64,000 nucleotides of DNA from Pseudoalteromonas sp. N1230-9. GTDB lineage: Bacteria; Pseudomonadota; Gammaproteobacteria; Enterobacterales; Alteromonadaceae. The notes under the pieces were generated by a model, which made no database searches, was not told where the DNA came from, and was given only the letters and a program-made list of their open reading frames with translations. The stretch is from positions 248,001-312,000 of the forward strand of contig NZ_CP090420.1 of assembly GCF_032716425.1 (NCBI RefSeq). The letters are read 5' to 3'. The translations under genes and the position numbers were made by a program. Of the stretch, positions 1 through 9,837 are shown in pieces; the stretch's first letter is position 1; each line of letters opens with the position of its first letter.

Positions 1-1194
1 AAGCTGTTGGTTTTCTTTAACTAACGGTTCTCCTTGAAACGTTAAACTGAAAGGGCTTTCTCGCCAAAGTGCACTGAGCATTTTTTTATAAGGCGTGTCT
101 TTTTCTAAAGCTTGCTCGTAATATTTATGGTGATAACCAATTGCGACGGTTTCTCTTAAAACGACAAAGCGTTTTTTAGCAAAGTATGGGTCGCTGTTCA
201 CAAGCTCAGCAACAAAGGTGTTTATTTCGGGCGTTCGGCTCATATAATAAGGAGATAAACCGCGCATAAAGCCCATGTTCAATATAGACAACGCGGTTTT
301 CACATAGCAACGCTTGTTGTTATTTAAGTTGAAGAATGTGCGAATCGACTGTTGTACCTGATAGTCATCTTCACTGTGACCAAGATAAACAAGTTGCTTA
401 CGAGCAAGATCAGCAGCAAAAATTCGGCTAATTTTTTCGCGCCACTGCCAAGGATGCACAGGCATAAAGTAATAGTCTTCAGCTTTTTTACCATGCTCAG
501 CAATTATGTTATTAAATGCTGCAATTTGCTGGTTGCCTAATTCGCTTTCAATAAAGCGCTCGTAATTAAGCTCCTCTATCATTGCTAGGCTTGTGTTTAC
601 CCGCGCAACAGCTAACCAGACTAATTTCATTGCTTGACCACTTTCAGGTGTAAGCGCGTGGCAGTCATCCATATCAAAGCCAATACGACCATTGTTAGCA
701 ACAAATACTGGGTGGCCTTCGGTCATGGCCGCTTCAATTTGTTGATAATCACAATGTACCAGCTCTGAAACGGGTTTATTTTGGTGAAGCAATTTAAATG
801 CTTTACTGTATAAAGTGCTGGTGATTTCCTCTAAATAAGTTGGTAAGAGGCTATCGGTAATACCTAAACGATCTTTTAGGGAAATAATGAGCGTTACTGC
901 ATCTAAATCTTGGTTAATGCCATCTAGTTTGCAGACGATTGATTCTGGCTGAATATGTAGGTGATCTAGTTGATAGTGACGAGCACTAAAGTCATAACTT
1001 AAAAGCCCTTGGTTGCTTTCTAATAATAACTGAAATTGCTGCACTGTTTGTTTTCTATCTTCTTTTGCTGCAATAGGGTTTATTAGTTTTTCATGACTAA
1101 ACTCACACAGTATTTTGGCGACTAAATGTTGATTAGCACCTTGCCATAAAGATTCAGATAAATGTTGAGGGAATGAATTTTTAATGATTTCCAT
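1..1194 (-). CDS. NIS siderophore synthetase (IucA/IucC, DesD-like), 3' end outside window
   Basis: Reading from an ATG at 1194 gives 398 residues open to the left edge, so the C-terminus is missing. The stretch GHPVFVANNGRIGF near residues 160-173 fits the ATP-binding motif of the IucA/IucC family. A later segment (KTALSILNMGFMRGLSPYYM) is also typical of type C synthetases of the DesD/AlcC group. Family knowledge: these enzymes adenylate a carboxylate and join hydroxamate units, often closing a macrocycle. The start lies only 2 bases after the stop of the acyltransferase gene, so the four genes form one operon. Inference: it condenses N-hydroxy-N-succinyl diamine units into a desferrioxamine- or bisucaberin-type siderophore. 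The family is secure; the product is not. Confidence 0.9.
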   Translation of the reverse strand, partial: MEIIKNSFPQHLSESLWQGANQHLVAKILCEFSHEKLINPIAAKEDRKQTVQQFQLLLESNQGLLSYDFSARHYQLDHLHIQPESIVCKLDGINQDLDAVTLIISLKDRLGITDSLLPTYLEEITSTLYSKAFKLLHQNKPVSELVHCDYQQIEAAMTEGHPVFVANNGRIGFDMDDCHALTPESGQAMKLVWLAVARVNTSLAMIEELNYERFIESELGNQQIAAFNNIIAEHGKKAEDYYFMPVHPWQWREKISRIFAADLARKQLVYLGHSEDDYQVQQSIRTFFNLNNNKRCYVKTALSILNMGFMRGLSPYYMSRTPEINTFVAELVNSDPYFAKKRFVVLRETVAIGYHHKYYEQALEKDTPYKKMLSALWRESPFSLTFQGEPLVKENQQL

Positions 1195-1196
1195 AA

Positions 1197-1802
1197 TTAG
1201 TCTCCTTGTGTTGTAGCTGCTTCAAAGCTTGCTAGATCAGCAAAACCTAGCCATGCATCTTTGTTTGTAAGGCGAACGATATGACTACTCTGAATGCCTA
1301 TTTTTTTATTTAGCTTATGTATTTTTTGATTGTTAATGTCAGGCTCAACAACCAATCGAGTAAAACCTAATTTAGATAAGATGAGTTTTGCTGTTGCTGT
1401 AATAGCACGTCGACTAAAACCACTTTGCGGGGTGATTACGGGGGCAAGTAAAAGGTGCATCCCACAATCACCAGACTGGTTTTCAAAATGTTTACCGATT
1501 TCGTCAAACTGCGGGTCATACAATTCAATAAAAAAAGCAGGAGTCGCATCTTGGTAAGCTATAAGTGCTAGTTTATGAGGTGCGGGAGCAAGTTCACTTT
1601 GGCGTTGCTCTGCATTCATATTTTGCATTCCCCAAAAGTGGGCATAATCTTGAGCAAGCCAGCTATTTAATAAGGAAAAGTGCTTCTGTGCTTGGTAAAT
1701 GTAAAAACGAAAGTCATCAATAACAAAGGCGTCTGTGTTTATTATTGCTTGGCACTGGCTAGCGAAGCTTTTACTGACCTCTGCGTGGTTACAACTGCTC
1801 AC
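1197..1802 (-). CDS. GNAT acyltransferase of hydroxamate siderophore biosynthesis (DesC/AlcB type)
   Basis: 201 residues. The C-terminal half resembles the IucB/RhbD/AlcB acyltransferases, with acidic GIHLLL-like and ARRAITATAKLILSKLGFTRLVVEPD-type sections that carry the acyl-CoA fold. In this pathway the enzyme acylates the hydroxylated diamine (succinyl-CoA or acetyl-CoA donor). Its ATG overlaps the stop of the hydroxylase gene by 4 bases and its stop lies 2 bases before the synthetase start, so the three are translationally coupled. The acyl donor cannot be read from the sequence; succinyl is inferred from the DesD-like partner and the diamine decarboxylase. Confidence 0.82.
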   Translation of the reverse strand: MSSCNHAEVSKSFASQCQAIINTDAFVIDDFRFYIYQAQKHFSLLNSWLAQDYAHFWGMQNMNAEQRQSELAPAPHKLALIAYQDATPAFFIELYDPQFDEIGKHFENQSGDCGMHLLLAPVITPQSGFSRRAITATAKLILSKLGFTRLVVEPDINNQKIHKLNKKIGIQSSHIVRLTNKDAWLGFADLASFEAATTQGD

Positions 1803-3136
1803 ATAGCCTCCTGTGACATTGAAGTTGTTTTACTACGTGAGGGCGTAAAGCTCTCTTTTTTAGGAATGCCAAATTGTTGGAAAGCGATGCGCTCTTCAAT
1901 GCTGTAAGGCGCTTTACCTAATACTTGTTTTAAAATGATGGCATTGCGATAACACACCATTCCGAGATCTGGCACGGTTAATCCATGGCTGTTGAGGCCT
2001 AAGTTTTGTGCAAAAATGCGACCCTGCTCATCAATGTTATAGTTACGTTCTACTTGTAACTCGCCGTTCTCATCGAAGTTTAATTTATGACGTAATGGTT
2101 CAATGAAGGTGGGTAACTGGTATTGATAGCCTGTCGCCATTACAAGTGCATTAGTGTTAAAGCTAAAATCTTGCTCTAGCTCGTTATGTAGGCATGAGAG
2201 GGCAAGTTTTTGGCCTTCTTGTTTAATGTTAGTTAATGAGGTATTCGTTAAAAGCTCGGCTGAGAAATCGCAATTCAGTTTCTTTTGATAGAGCAAATCG
2301 TAAATATCGTTAATGAGCTCTGAATTAATTCCTTTATATAGCGACTTTTGCGAGTGGATAAGTTGTTGTCGCTTCGCACTTGGTAAATTATGGAAATAAT
2401 CAATATACTCAGGCGATGTCATTTCAAGAGTAAGCTTGGTGTACTCTAAAGGAAAGAACCGCGGTGAACGCGTCAACCAGCGTAATTGATAGCCAAATTT
2501 ATCAATATCTAGCAGTAAATCATGGAAAATCTCTGCTGCACTCTGACCACTGCCAACAATAGTAATGTCAGACTTGCTTTGTAACATTGCTTTGTTATTA
2601 AGGTACTGTGAAGAGTGAGTTATGTGCTTATCGGTCGGGCAAAATTCAGGTAGCCAAGGTTGAGTACCGGTACCAAGCACTAAATGTTTACAATAAAAAT
2701 CTTGTACCTTGCCAGTCACTTTATCTTTGCCAGAGACTCGGTAACAGTCGAGCTGTTGCTCGTATTCGAGGTTTTCTACGTGAAAATTAAACTTGAGATT
2801 ATTTAACTGACGGCACACCCACTGGCAATACTGATTATATTCTTGTCGCGGTAAAAAGAAGTTCTCGCGAATATAAAACGAATACAATTTACCAGTCTGC
2901 TTGGCAAAATTTAAGTAACTGAACTGACTTGTCGGGTCTGCCATCGTCACTAAATCTGACATAAAAGGGGTTTGCAGACTCGCAGAGTCTAATAACATAC
3001 CAGGATGCCAATCAAATTTAGGGCGACTGTCAACAAATAGCGTCTTCAAGTCTGAAAGGGGCGAAGAAAGCGCTGCTAAGCTTAAATTAAACGGGCCTAC
3101 ACCTATTCCGATTAAATCATAAATTTCTGGTTTCAT
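1799..3136 (-). CDS. FAD/NADPH-dependent diamine N-monooxygenase (IucD/DesB family)
   Basis: 445 residues, the usual length of lysine N6-hydroxylase/ornithine N5-oxygenase proteins. The FAD-binding motif GIGVGPFN is at residues 10-17, the NADPH-binding motif VGSGQSAAEIF sits mid-protein, and the family ATGYQY motif lies in the last third. Family role: it uses O2 and NADPH to make the N-hydroxyl group that becomes the hydroxamate iron ligand. It lies between the decarboxylase (10 bases upstream) and the acyltransferase (4-base overlap). The substrate is inferred to be cadaverine or putrescine rather than lysine, because a decarboxylase precedes it. Confidence 0.9.
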   Translation of the reverse strand: MKPEIYDLIGIGVGPFNLSLAALSSPLSDLKTLFVDSRPKFDWHPGMLLDSASLQTPFMSDLVTMADPTSQFSYLNFAKQTGKLYSFYIRENFFLPRQEYNQYCQWVCRQLNNLKFNFHVENLEYEQQLDCYRVSGKDKVTGKVQDFYCKHLVLGTGTQPWLPEFCPTDKHITHSSQYLNNKAMLQSKSDITIVGSGQSAAEIFHDLLLDIDKFGYQLRWLTRSPRFFPLEYTKLTLEMTSPEYIDYFHNLPSAKRQQLIHSQKSLYKGINSELINDIYDLLYQKKLNCDFSAELLTNTSLTNIKQEGQKLALSCLHNELEQDFSFNTNALVMATGYQYQLPTFIEPLRHKLNFDENGELQVERNYNIDEQGRIFAQNLGLNSHGLTVPDLGMVCYRNAIILKQVLGKAPYSIEERIAFQQFGIPKKESFTPSRSKTTSMSQEAM

Positions 3137-3146
3137 TGTCCTTTCC

Positions 3147-4706
3147 TTAAGCTGTGCACAGTTGTTTGCTTTTGCAGTCGATCACATATTGTTCGCCAAT
3201 TTTGCAAATTTCATTCAATACGTCGTCTATGCTGTCTATCGATGCATGAGGGTTCAATAAAGTGAATTTTAAATACTGAATATTGTTCACTTTTGTTGCT
3301 GCAATCATGGCACGGCTACTCTGAGCTAAGGTCCTGCGAATAGTGCGGTTGCATTCATCAAGCTGAGTTTGGCTCAAGGCGCTATCGTTAAATCGAAATA
3401 CGAGTGTAGTGAGTGATGGAACTTGTGCAGCTTGTAACAGGCTATGACGTGTTAAGCGTTGGTATACCTGTTGTGTTTTTTCAAGCAAGGTATCGAACAT
3501 GGCACCAATCGCATCTGGCCCTTCTGTTCTTAAGCTTAACCAGAGCTTTAACGCATCGAATCGACGCGTTGTTTGTAAGCTTTTATTTATTAAATCAGGA
3601 ACGCCGGCTTGTGCTTGAGCCTTTGGATTGAGGTAATCGGCGTGATAAGTTAGAAAGCTCAATAACCGCTTGTCTTTAACCAATAGGGCAGAGCAGCATA
3701 CTGGCTGGAAAAATGTTTTGTGAAAATCAATACTGACAGAGTCAGCTAAATCAATGCCTAACAAACGTTCGTTATGGCGTTGTGATACTAACAAAGCGCC
3801 ACCATAAGCCGCATCGACGTGTAAATAACAGTTATGCTTTTTACATAAATGAGCAATGCTTGCTATCGGGTCGATTGCGCCAAAATCTGTTGTACCAGCC
3901 GTGGCGATTACCGCAATTGGTAATAAATTTGCTCTTTGAAGTTCATTTAATGTGTTTTCGAGGCTATGGGTATCAATACAGCGATTTTCATCACACGCAA
4001 CACTGATAACAGCATCATGGCCAAGACCCAATAATGCGGCTGCTTTTTGAATACTAAAATGGCTATATTCAGAACAAAGAATGCGATAACGATGTGCATT
4101 ACTGCTTAAGCCAGAAGTAATATTTGTATGGCTTTGTGGTTCTAATTTGCCTGCCAACTCACGTGCAAGTAATAATGCCATTAAATTTGACTGGGTTCCG
4201 CCAGTGGTAAACACGCCGTCTGCGCCTTCATCGTAACCGATTCTTTGGCATGTCCAATCAATCACTTTTTGTTCTATAAGTGTTGCGCCTGCACTTTGAT
4301 CCCATGTTTCAACAGCGGTGTTTATCGAAGAGCTAAACAACTCTGCCAGCAGGGATGTAAGCATTACTGGGCAATTTAAGTGAGCAAGGTAATCTGGATG
4401 ATGGAAGTATATCGCGTGTTTTAAATAAAGGTGATCTAGCTCTTCGAGGACTTGATTTATGTCACTTAAAGGTGTGTTTAGATCAATGGCTGCAAATTCT
4501 TCTTGCAACTGTGCAGGTTGCACTCCGCTGGTCGGGGAATTAACTTTTTTAATGCGCTCGCTTAGAGTGCTTATACCCAATTGCATTAATTGTGAGTAAT
4601 CCTGCATTGGCGAAACACCAAAAAGTGGGGCATCAGTTTGTTTGGTTTTAGTTTGATAGTTAGAATCATTAATCCATTGATATTGCGGCGGTTTAAAATT
4701 TTCCAT
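3147..4706 (-). CDS. PLP-dependent diamine-forming decarboxylase (DesA-like, group II)
   Basis: 519 residues of the group II pyridoxal-dependent decarboxylase family (DesA lysine decarboxylase, diaminobutyrate decarboxylase). Visible motifs are TTGGTQSNLMALLLAR for phosphate binding, HVDAAYGG with the PLP-contacting aspartate, and the PLP lysine in DFHKTFFQP. It is the first gene of the siderophore operon and follows a Fur-like box. In desferrioxamine and bisucaberin pathways this enzyme converts lysine to cadaverine. Ornithine or diaminobutyrate as substrate cannot be excluded from the sequence alone. Confidence 0.88.
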   Translation of the reverse strand: MENFKPPQYQWINDSNYQTKTKQTDAPLFGVSPMQDYSQLMQLGISTLSERIKKVNSPTSGVQPAQLQEEFAAIDLNTPLSDINQVLEELDHLYLKHAIYFHHPDYLAHLNCPVMLTSLLAELFSSSINTAVETWDQSAGATLIEQKVIDWTCQRIGYDEGADGVFTTGGTQSNLMALLLARELAGKLEPQSHTNITSGLSSNAHRYRILCSEYSHFSIQKAAALLGLGHDAVISVACDENRCIDTHSLENTLNELQRANLLPIAVIATAGTTDFGAIDPIASIAHLCKKHNCYLHVDAAYGGALLVSQRHNERLLGIDLADSVSIDFHKTFFQPVCCSALLVKDKRLLSFLTYHADYLNPKAQAQAGVPDLINKSLQTTRRFDALKLWLSLRTEGPDAIGAMFDTLLEKTQQVYQRLTRHSLLQAAQVPSLTTLVFRFNDSALSQTQLDECNRTIRRTLAQSSRAMIAATKVNNIQYLKFTLLNPHASIDSIDDVLNEICKIGEQYVIDCKSKQLCTA

Positions 4707-4831
4707 TCTGTATATCCTTTAACATTGATTTAGTAACCAAGAGACAAGAAAAGCTTTTTCCGTCTCCAATTAATTAAAATCCGCAACACCCTGTACCGAT
4801 AATTAGGAAGGTATCATGCATTAAATGTTAA

Positions 4832-4846
4832 TGCAAACAATTATCA
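4832..4846 (-). promoter_or_regulatory. Fur-box-like site upstream of the siderophore operon
   Basis: The 15-mer TGCAAACAATTATCA matches the 7-1-7 Fur inverted repeat at 11 of 14 arm positions, with one arm perfect. It lies 126 bases before the ATG of the decarboxylase gene. Iron repression of a siderophore operon is expected. The rest of the gap 4707-5020 is AT-rich and holds no convincing gene. Confidence 0.6.
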
Positions 4847-5020
4847 TTTAATTATTTTACTCTAATTTAACGGTATCTTGATTTGTTAGTTTTCCGAATT
4901 GGTTAAAGGGCATGACACTATTTGTGCTTTAGGTAGCGGGTAAAGACTAGTAGAAAATTCTTTATCCATTACAATGATAGATTCAAACAATCAGAGCAAT
5001 TTTAATAATATGAGAAAAGC

Positions 5021-5644
5021 ATGCACACACCCAACAAGTGGAAAATGACACCAGAGCGAGTCTCACAATTTATAAAAAACTATAGCTTTGCGCTGATGAT
5101 AGACAGTGAATTTGAAGCCACACATTTGCCATTGGTGTATAAACCCGATGAAGGTGAGTTTGGTACTTTATATGGTCATGTGTCACGGGCGAATCGTCAT
5201 GGTAAAAGCTTGCAAGATACGCGTGTATTAGTGGTTTTTAATGGACCGCATAGCTATATATCACCCACTTGGTATGCAGAAAAGCCTGCTGTATCGACGT
5301 GGAACTACGCCGCAGTTCATACAAAAGGCAAGGTTGAATACCTTGATGACGACAATACCTTAGCTTGCTTAGATGAGTTAATTAGCCAATACGAACCGAG
5401 TATTTTAAACGACACGAGTTTGCTACCAGATGATTATCAAGCGAAGCTACTACGGGGGATTGTTGGTATTAAAATCAAACTTGACTCAATTCAGGCAAAA
5501 GAAAAGTTAGGCCAGCATAAATCAGTAGCTGATCAACAAGGTGTTGTAGCAGGGTTAAAAAAAGATAAGCATCCTGATGCGCAAAGCTTATTATCATATA
5601 TGTTGAAAACTGAGGTAGGTATAGGAAAAGATATCAATAGCTAA
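5021..5644 (+). CDS. FMN-binding PaiB-like protein
   Basis: 207 residues. N-terminal MHTPNKW, the ATHLPLVY segment, GHVSRANRH, and the HSYISPTWY / VSTWNYAAVH block are hallmarks of the PaiB (FMN-binding split barrel) family. The N-terminal MYTPxxF-like start supports the chosen ATG. The family was named after a Bacillus negative regulator of sporulation and protease genes; in proteobacteria the function is poorly defined and a flavin-dependent role is likely. It stands alone between the siderophore promoter region and a convergent glutaredoxin gene. Confidence 0.85.
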   Translation: MHTPNKWKMTPERVSQFIKNYSFALMIDSEFEATHLPLVYKPDEGEFGTLYGHVSRANRHGKSLQDTRVLVVFNGPHSYISPTWYAEKPAVSTWNYAAVHTKGKVEYLDDDNTLACLDELISQYEPSILNDTSLLPDDYQAKLLRGIVGIKIKLDSIQAKEKLGQHKSVADQQGVVAGLKKDKHPDAQSLLSYMLKTEVGIGKDINS

Positions 5645-5690
5645 GTTTTACTTACTGTAGCGTGTATCTTTCCCTACTGCTAAAGCTAAT

Positions 5691-5930
5691 TTAGCTATGG
5701 CTTAGCTGTTTAACATAGTGCTGAAAATCATCAAAACCACCAATATGTTCATCATTAATAAATATTTGTGGGACAGTTCTACGACCACTCAGTGAAACCA
5801 TTTCCTGAAAAAGTCGGTCGTTATCTGAGATTTCTATTGCTGTGTATTGCCAACCTAACTTTTTAAACAGTTGCTTTGCCGCTCGACAGTATGGGCAATA
5901 GTCTTTGTGGTACATTTTGATCTTAGCCAT
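5691..5930 (-). CDS. grxC: Glutaredoxin (GrxC type)
   Basis: 79 residues with the dithiol active site C12-P-Y-C15, the TVPQIFIN cis-proline segment and the glutathione-contacting GGFDDF motif. Length and motifs are those of glutaredoxin 3, a cytoplasmic GSH-dependent reductase of disulfides. The ATG has an AGGAC-type ribosome binding site upstream. It is transcribed convergently to the PaiB gene and divergently from the AraC gene, with only about 80 bases of shared upstream DNA. Confidence 0.92.
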   Translation of the reverse strand: MAKIKMYHKDYCPYCRAAKQLFKKLGWQYTAIEISDNDRLFQEMVSLSGRRTVPQIFINDEHIGGFDDFQHYVKQLSHS

Positions 5931-6011
5931 GAGTTAGTCCTAAGTGATTTAACCGATGTGGCTAGTTTAAGCTGTGTTAATTTTTTCTCTATGTTGCATG
6001 TAGCTAAAATT

Positions 6012-6929
6012 ATGTCTGAAAGTCCAAATATTTATTTAAATGATCCTGATCCGCTTAGTGTGTTACTTGAGCGAATGTCCTTGAGGGCCGAAGTATACGT
6101 TAATGGTGATTTTTGTGGCTCGTGGGCTGTTGATACATCGGGCTCTCGCCGGATTCCATTTCATTTAATTGGTAAAGGGCAAGCATGGCTGCATTTTGAG
6201 AATGAAACTATCGTATTGAATGAAAAAGATCTTGTTGTTTTCCCAAGAGATCATCAACACATAATATCGAGCTCACCGATTAAACCAGCAAAAAAATTAG
6301 TCAATCAGCCTGCAAAGGGGGCGGGTGAAACAACGAATATGGTTTGTGGTTTTTTTCAGTTTAATCACACCCTAGTTAATCCGCTTTTAGATGCTTTACC
6401 TGAGTTTTTACACATTCCCGCTACAAGTTCATCGTGTAATTCAAGAATAATGCAATTAATTGATATGATGATTGTGGAGTTACAGCAAAGGCGCACAGGC
6501 TGTTATACCATAGTTGATCAACTCGCTAATTTGGTGTTTATAGAAATACTTAGAGAGCAAGTTGAAGCTGGCAAGTTAAATAATGGTATGTTGGTGGCGT
6601 TGTTTGATAATCGTATAGGCAAAGCACTTAATGCAATTCATCAACAACCAGAATATGCGTGGAATTTAGCGTCACTTGCCAGTAAAGCTTCAATGAGTCG
6701 TTCTAATTTTGCAGATAAGTTCACAAAACTAGTTGGCTTAAGTCCGATGAAATATTTGCTTAAATGGCGTTTAATAGAAGCCCGTAAATTGCTGATTTGT
6801 AGTGATATTAGTATTGCAGAAATAGCACAGTTAAGTGGTTACGAGACAGAAGCCGCTTTTAGAAAAGCGTTTAAACAGCACCAAGGCGAAGCCCCAGGTG
6901 CTGTTAGAAGTGCGATGGTTGGTCACTAA
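6012..6929 (+). CDS. AraC family regulator with N-terminal cupin domain
   Basis: The frame is open from 5871, but that would overlap the glutaredoxin gene, so I chose the ATG at 6012 (305 residues, beginning MSESPNIYLNDPDPLS). The N-terminal half matches the cupin_6 ligand domain of the RCS-type AraC regulators. The C-terminal 100 residues carry two helix-turn-helix motifs (LASLASKASMSRSNFADKF and ISIAEIAQLSGYETEAAFRKAF). It converges on the YHS protein gene with a 7-base gap. The ligand is unknown; proteins of this type often sense small organics or electrophiles. Confidence 0.85.
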   Translation: MSESPNIYLNDPDPLSVLLERMSLRAEVYVNGDFCGSWAVDTSGSRRIPFHLIGKGQAWLHFENETIVLNEKDLVVFPRDHQHIISSSPIKPAKKLVNQPAKGAGETTNMVCGFFQFNHTLVNPLLDALPEFLHIPATSSSCNSRIMQLIDMMIVELQQRRTGCYTIVDQLANLVFIEILREQVEAGKLNNGMLVALFDNRIGKALNAIHQQPEYAWNLASLASKASMSRSNFADKFTKLVGLSPMKYLLKWRLIEARKLLICSDISIAEIAQLSGYETEAAFRKAFKQHQGEAPGAVRSAMVGH

Positions 6930-6936
6930 CTATAAA

Positions 6937-7404
6937 TTAAAGGTCATCAGCACTTACATTTTCAACGTCTGGCCAATGATCATTTGCTTCTTTAATGTGT
7001 TTAGGAATGTTTTCAGCCCATGCTTTATAAACATCCATATTTTTATTTACATAGAGTTTTCCGTCTTTGATTTCAAATGCTTTGCCATCAATATCAAACT
7101 TTTTACCAAAGGTTACGCCATAAGCACAAAAACCACCGTATTGAGGCGCGTATTTCTCTGGGTTTGAATTAAACATATCTCTATTTTTAGCAGACTGAAA
7201 ACGGTAAATCGCATCATTGTATACCGCTGTATATTTAGCATTCCCTAATACAGGTTTATTTTGCTTAAAATAAGCAATGACATCATGACCCGCTAAAATT
7301 ACCCCATTCTCATCTGTTTCGGTGTCATTTCCAGCGTAAGATAAAGACGATAGACCTAAAAGAGCGACAGCAGCGATCCCTTTAAATGCGTGGTAAAGTT
7401 TCAT
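6937..7404 (-). CDS. Secreted YHS domain protein
   Basis: 155 residues with a Sec signal peptide (about residues 1-24, cleavage after SYAG/A). The YHS domain runs from about residue 34 to 100: GHDVIAYF, then YRFQSAKNRDMFNSNPEKYAPQYGGFCAYGV. YHS domains often occur in metal-handling or copper-tolerance proteins, but this periplasmic single-domain class has no assigned reaction. The regulator next door is convergent, so a link is only possible. The shared spacer upstream (7405-7799) carries a palindrome. Confidence 0.85.
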   Translation of the reverse strand: MKLYHAFKGIAAVALLGLSSLSYAGNDTETDENGVILAGHDVIAYFKQNKPVLGNAKYTAVYNDAIYRFQSAKNRDMFNSNPEKYAPQYGGFCAYGVTFGKKFDIDGKAFEIKDGKLYVNKNMDVYKAWAENIPKHIKEANDHWPDVENVSADDL

Positions 7405-7799
7405 AGTTATTCTCCAATTATGTTTAACTTAGGAAACATAGTAGTGAACAATCAACGAACTAAATATATCTTGCATTACTGAAAATATGTCCGAAAGTCC
7501 TGATTACAATTTGAAGAGAAAGCAAGCTTTGACAGTTAAAGTAGAATAGGCAGCACATTAGCATCCTGCGAATGCTGCCAATATTGGTTGGATGGCATTC
7601 AACATGATTGTTATAATTATGTTAAATGCTATAGGTAAATTTAGTACAGTTCATTTCAGTGTCAACTAACTGTCATATTCAAGTTCAACGACGCTCTACT
7701 TAATTCACACAGTACTTTTTCATTTTATTGAAATCTAATAACTTGCTGAATATAAAGATGCTCACTATATTTTTGTGAGTCATACATTGGATCTAAATC
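7405..7799. other. Divergent intergenic region, YHS gene / chemotaxis receptor
   Basis: 395 bases between two divergently read genes. It must hold both promoters. I see no coding frame of note and no clear flagellar sigma-28 promoter. The only strong element is the palindrome at 7601-7623. Confidence 0.6.
7601..7623. promoter_or_regulatory. Palindromic operator-like site
   Basis: A 23-base near-palindrome: AACATGATT, 5-base centre, AATTATGTT (one mismatch between the 9-base arms). It lies roughly 200 bases from the start of each flanking gene. It has no hairpin-terminator character. A dimeric regulator site is an inference. Confidence 0.35.
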
Positions 7800-9758
7800 A
7801 TGAATATCTCTAAGAAGTTAAAGCTGTCATTTGCATCCGCAATAGTTTTACCATTAATAATCATCGCCGTTTTAGTCATCACACAAACAAGACAACAGGC
7901 ATTAGATGGTTTTGCCCAATTAAGTGAACGAGAAGCAAAGCAAGTAGATAACGGTATTAATATGTTTTTTTCAGAGATTGAAAAAAATGTAGACTACCTA
8001 GCTTCGCACCCCGCTATTTTAGAAGCCAAACAAGACGTTAAAACACATATGCAATCGCCCAATGCAGTTAAACTTGCGCATATGTCTGGCAGTGATACAG
8101 AACAAGCTGCTTATACATTATTTGACCACTTTGGCGATACGCATCCAGGCCTTGCTTATATTTACATGGGGAATGAGCAAGGTGGATATATTCAATGGCC
8201 AGAAGGCGAAGTAACCGCTAATTATGATCCTAGAAAACGGCCATGGTACGAAGCTGCGAAAGCCGCTGATGGAAGCACAGTAAGAACGAATGCTTATTAT
8301 TGGGCCGCTGATGATATGGTGATTGTATCAACGGTAAAAGCAATTAAACAAAATAGTCAGCTTATTGGTGTTCAGGGCATGGATGTATCTCTGCAAGGTC
8401 TGACAGATATTATAGCTAATATTAAATTAGGTGAGACCGGTTATCTTATGCTTATTGAAGACAGTGGTAACGTGCTGGTGGATGTTAAACATGCAGATTA
8501 TCGCTTTAAGCAATTAGCAGAGGTTAATGAAGGTAAATATAAACAGCTAGCAAATAACAGCAGCGGTCAATTTGAAATTAACCTCGAAAACACTGATTAT
8601 GTGGCGAATATTTATACCTCTCAAAAACTTGGCTGGAAATTTATTGGCTTAGTTGAAAAGTCTGAAGTAATGAAAGCTGCAAACACGATGACAATTACCA
8701 TTGTGATCATTAGTGCAATTTTAATCGCTGTGTTTATTTTGTTAGCCAGCTATATTTCAAAACTCATTTCTGCACCTATTGTTGAAGTGAGTGATGGGTT
8801 GACAGAAATATCGCAAGGCGGCGGAGATTTAACCAAGCGGTTAATTATTAAAACGCGTGATGAAACTGGGAAGCTGGCAAATAGCTTTAATTTATTTTTG
8901 AATTTGATTTCAGAGTTAGTCACACAAATAAATGAATGTGCGCATAATGTAAGCGACACATCAGCGCAAACATCAGCTCAAGCAGGGCAGTTATCAGGTT
9001 CTACTTCACAGCAGCAACAAGCTTTAGAAATGGCTGCAACGGCTATTAATGAAATGGCGGCTACCGCTAATGAAGTCTCGGTGAGCTGTGCAAATGCTGC
9101 TGAGCTTGCAACACAAACACAGCATGCCTCAGAGCTTGGTCAAAGTGTGATTTCAGAAACGGTAGAGAGTGTTGTATCGCTGTCTGAGGTCATAACTAAA
9201 GCTACTCAAGATATTAATCAGCTGGACGCTGAAAGTGAAAATATTATGTCGATATTGAGCGTGATTAGAGGCATCGCAGAGCAAACTAATTTGCTTGCAT
9301 TAAATGCTGCAATTGAAGCCGCCAGAGCAGGGGAACATGGTCGCGGTTTTGCGGTAGTTGCAGATGAAGTTCGCGCACTGTCACAAAGAACCTCAGAGTC
9401 AACGGAAGAAATAGCAAGCCAGTTAGACACATTACGGAAGATGTCTGACCAAGTGTCAAAAGAAATGACAACCAGTTTAAACCGCACAAATAAAACAGTT
9501 GAGTTAGCCCATTCAGCACAACATCAATTTAGCGAAATAACCGCATCAATCGTTAATATCAGTGATTTAAATACTCAAATAGCGACGGCAGCAGAAGAGC
9601 AGCAACATGTAGCTGAAGATATCAATCGTAATGTTATTGAAATTAAAAATGCGGCTGATGATGTGAGTGAGATTGCAGACAGTGCACGTGGCAACGGAGA
9701 TAAATTAAACTTGTTATCCAATACACTGACTGATTTAGTGGGTAAGTTTAAAGTATAA
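7800..9758 (+). CDS. Methyl-accepting chemotaxis protein with dCache sensor
   Basis: 652 residues. One membrane helix at about 11-30, a periplasmic dCache domain to about 285 (with the [21 protein letters not shown] ligand-box region), a second helix at about 298-320, a HAMP segment, then the long coiled-coil signalling domain. The signalling tip contains [19 protein letters not shown] at about residues 493-511. dCache receptors bind small ligands, often amino acids, and control the CheA kinase. No che genes are nearby, so this is a scattered receptor. The ligand is not predictable here. Confidence 0.93.
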   Translation: MNISKKLKLSFASAIVLPLIIIAVLVITQTRQQALDGFAQLSEREAKQVDNGINMFFSEIEKNVDYLASHPAILEAKQDVKTHMQSPNAVKLAHMSGSDTEQAAYTLFDHFGDTHPGLAYIYMGNEQGGYIQWPEGEVTANYDPRKRPWYEAAKAADGSTVRTNAYYWAADDMVIVSTVKAIKQNSQLIGVQGMDVSLQGLTDIIANIKLGETGYLMLIEDSGNVLVDVKHADYRFKQLAEVNEGKYKQLANNSSGQFEINLENTDYVANIYTSQKLGWKFIGLVEKSEVMKAANTMTITIVIISAILIAVFILLASYISKLISAPIVEVSDGLTEISQGGGDLTKRLIIKTRDETGKLANSFNLFLNLISELVTQINECAHNVSDTSAQTSAQAGQLSGSTSQQQQALEMAATAINEMAATANEVSVSCANAAELATQTQHASELGQSVISETVESVVSLSEVITKATQDINQLDAESENIMSILSVIRGIAEQTNLLALNAAIEAARAGEHGRGFAVVADEVRALSQRTSESTEEIASQLDTLRKMSDQVSKEMTTSLNRTNKTVELAHSAQHQFSEITASIVNISDLNTQIATAAEEQQHVAEDINRNVIEIKNAADDVSEIADSARGNGDKLNLLSNTLTDLVGKFKV

Positions 9759-9837
9759 ATGCTAGGGCAAACGTGCGAAACAAGTTTCACGCCTACGTTC
9801 TTTAAACCCTTAAGAGTGGTTTTGCGGTGAACATAAA

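Noticed and set aside
352..540. 62-residue plus-strand ORF antisense to the siderophore synthetase
   Set aside because: Shadow frame inside a clear protein coding region on the other strand.
5871..6011. N-terminal extension of the cupin AraC regulator
   Set aside because: Would overlap the glutaredoxin gene and has no family similarity.
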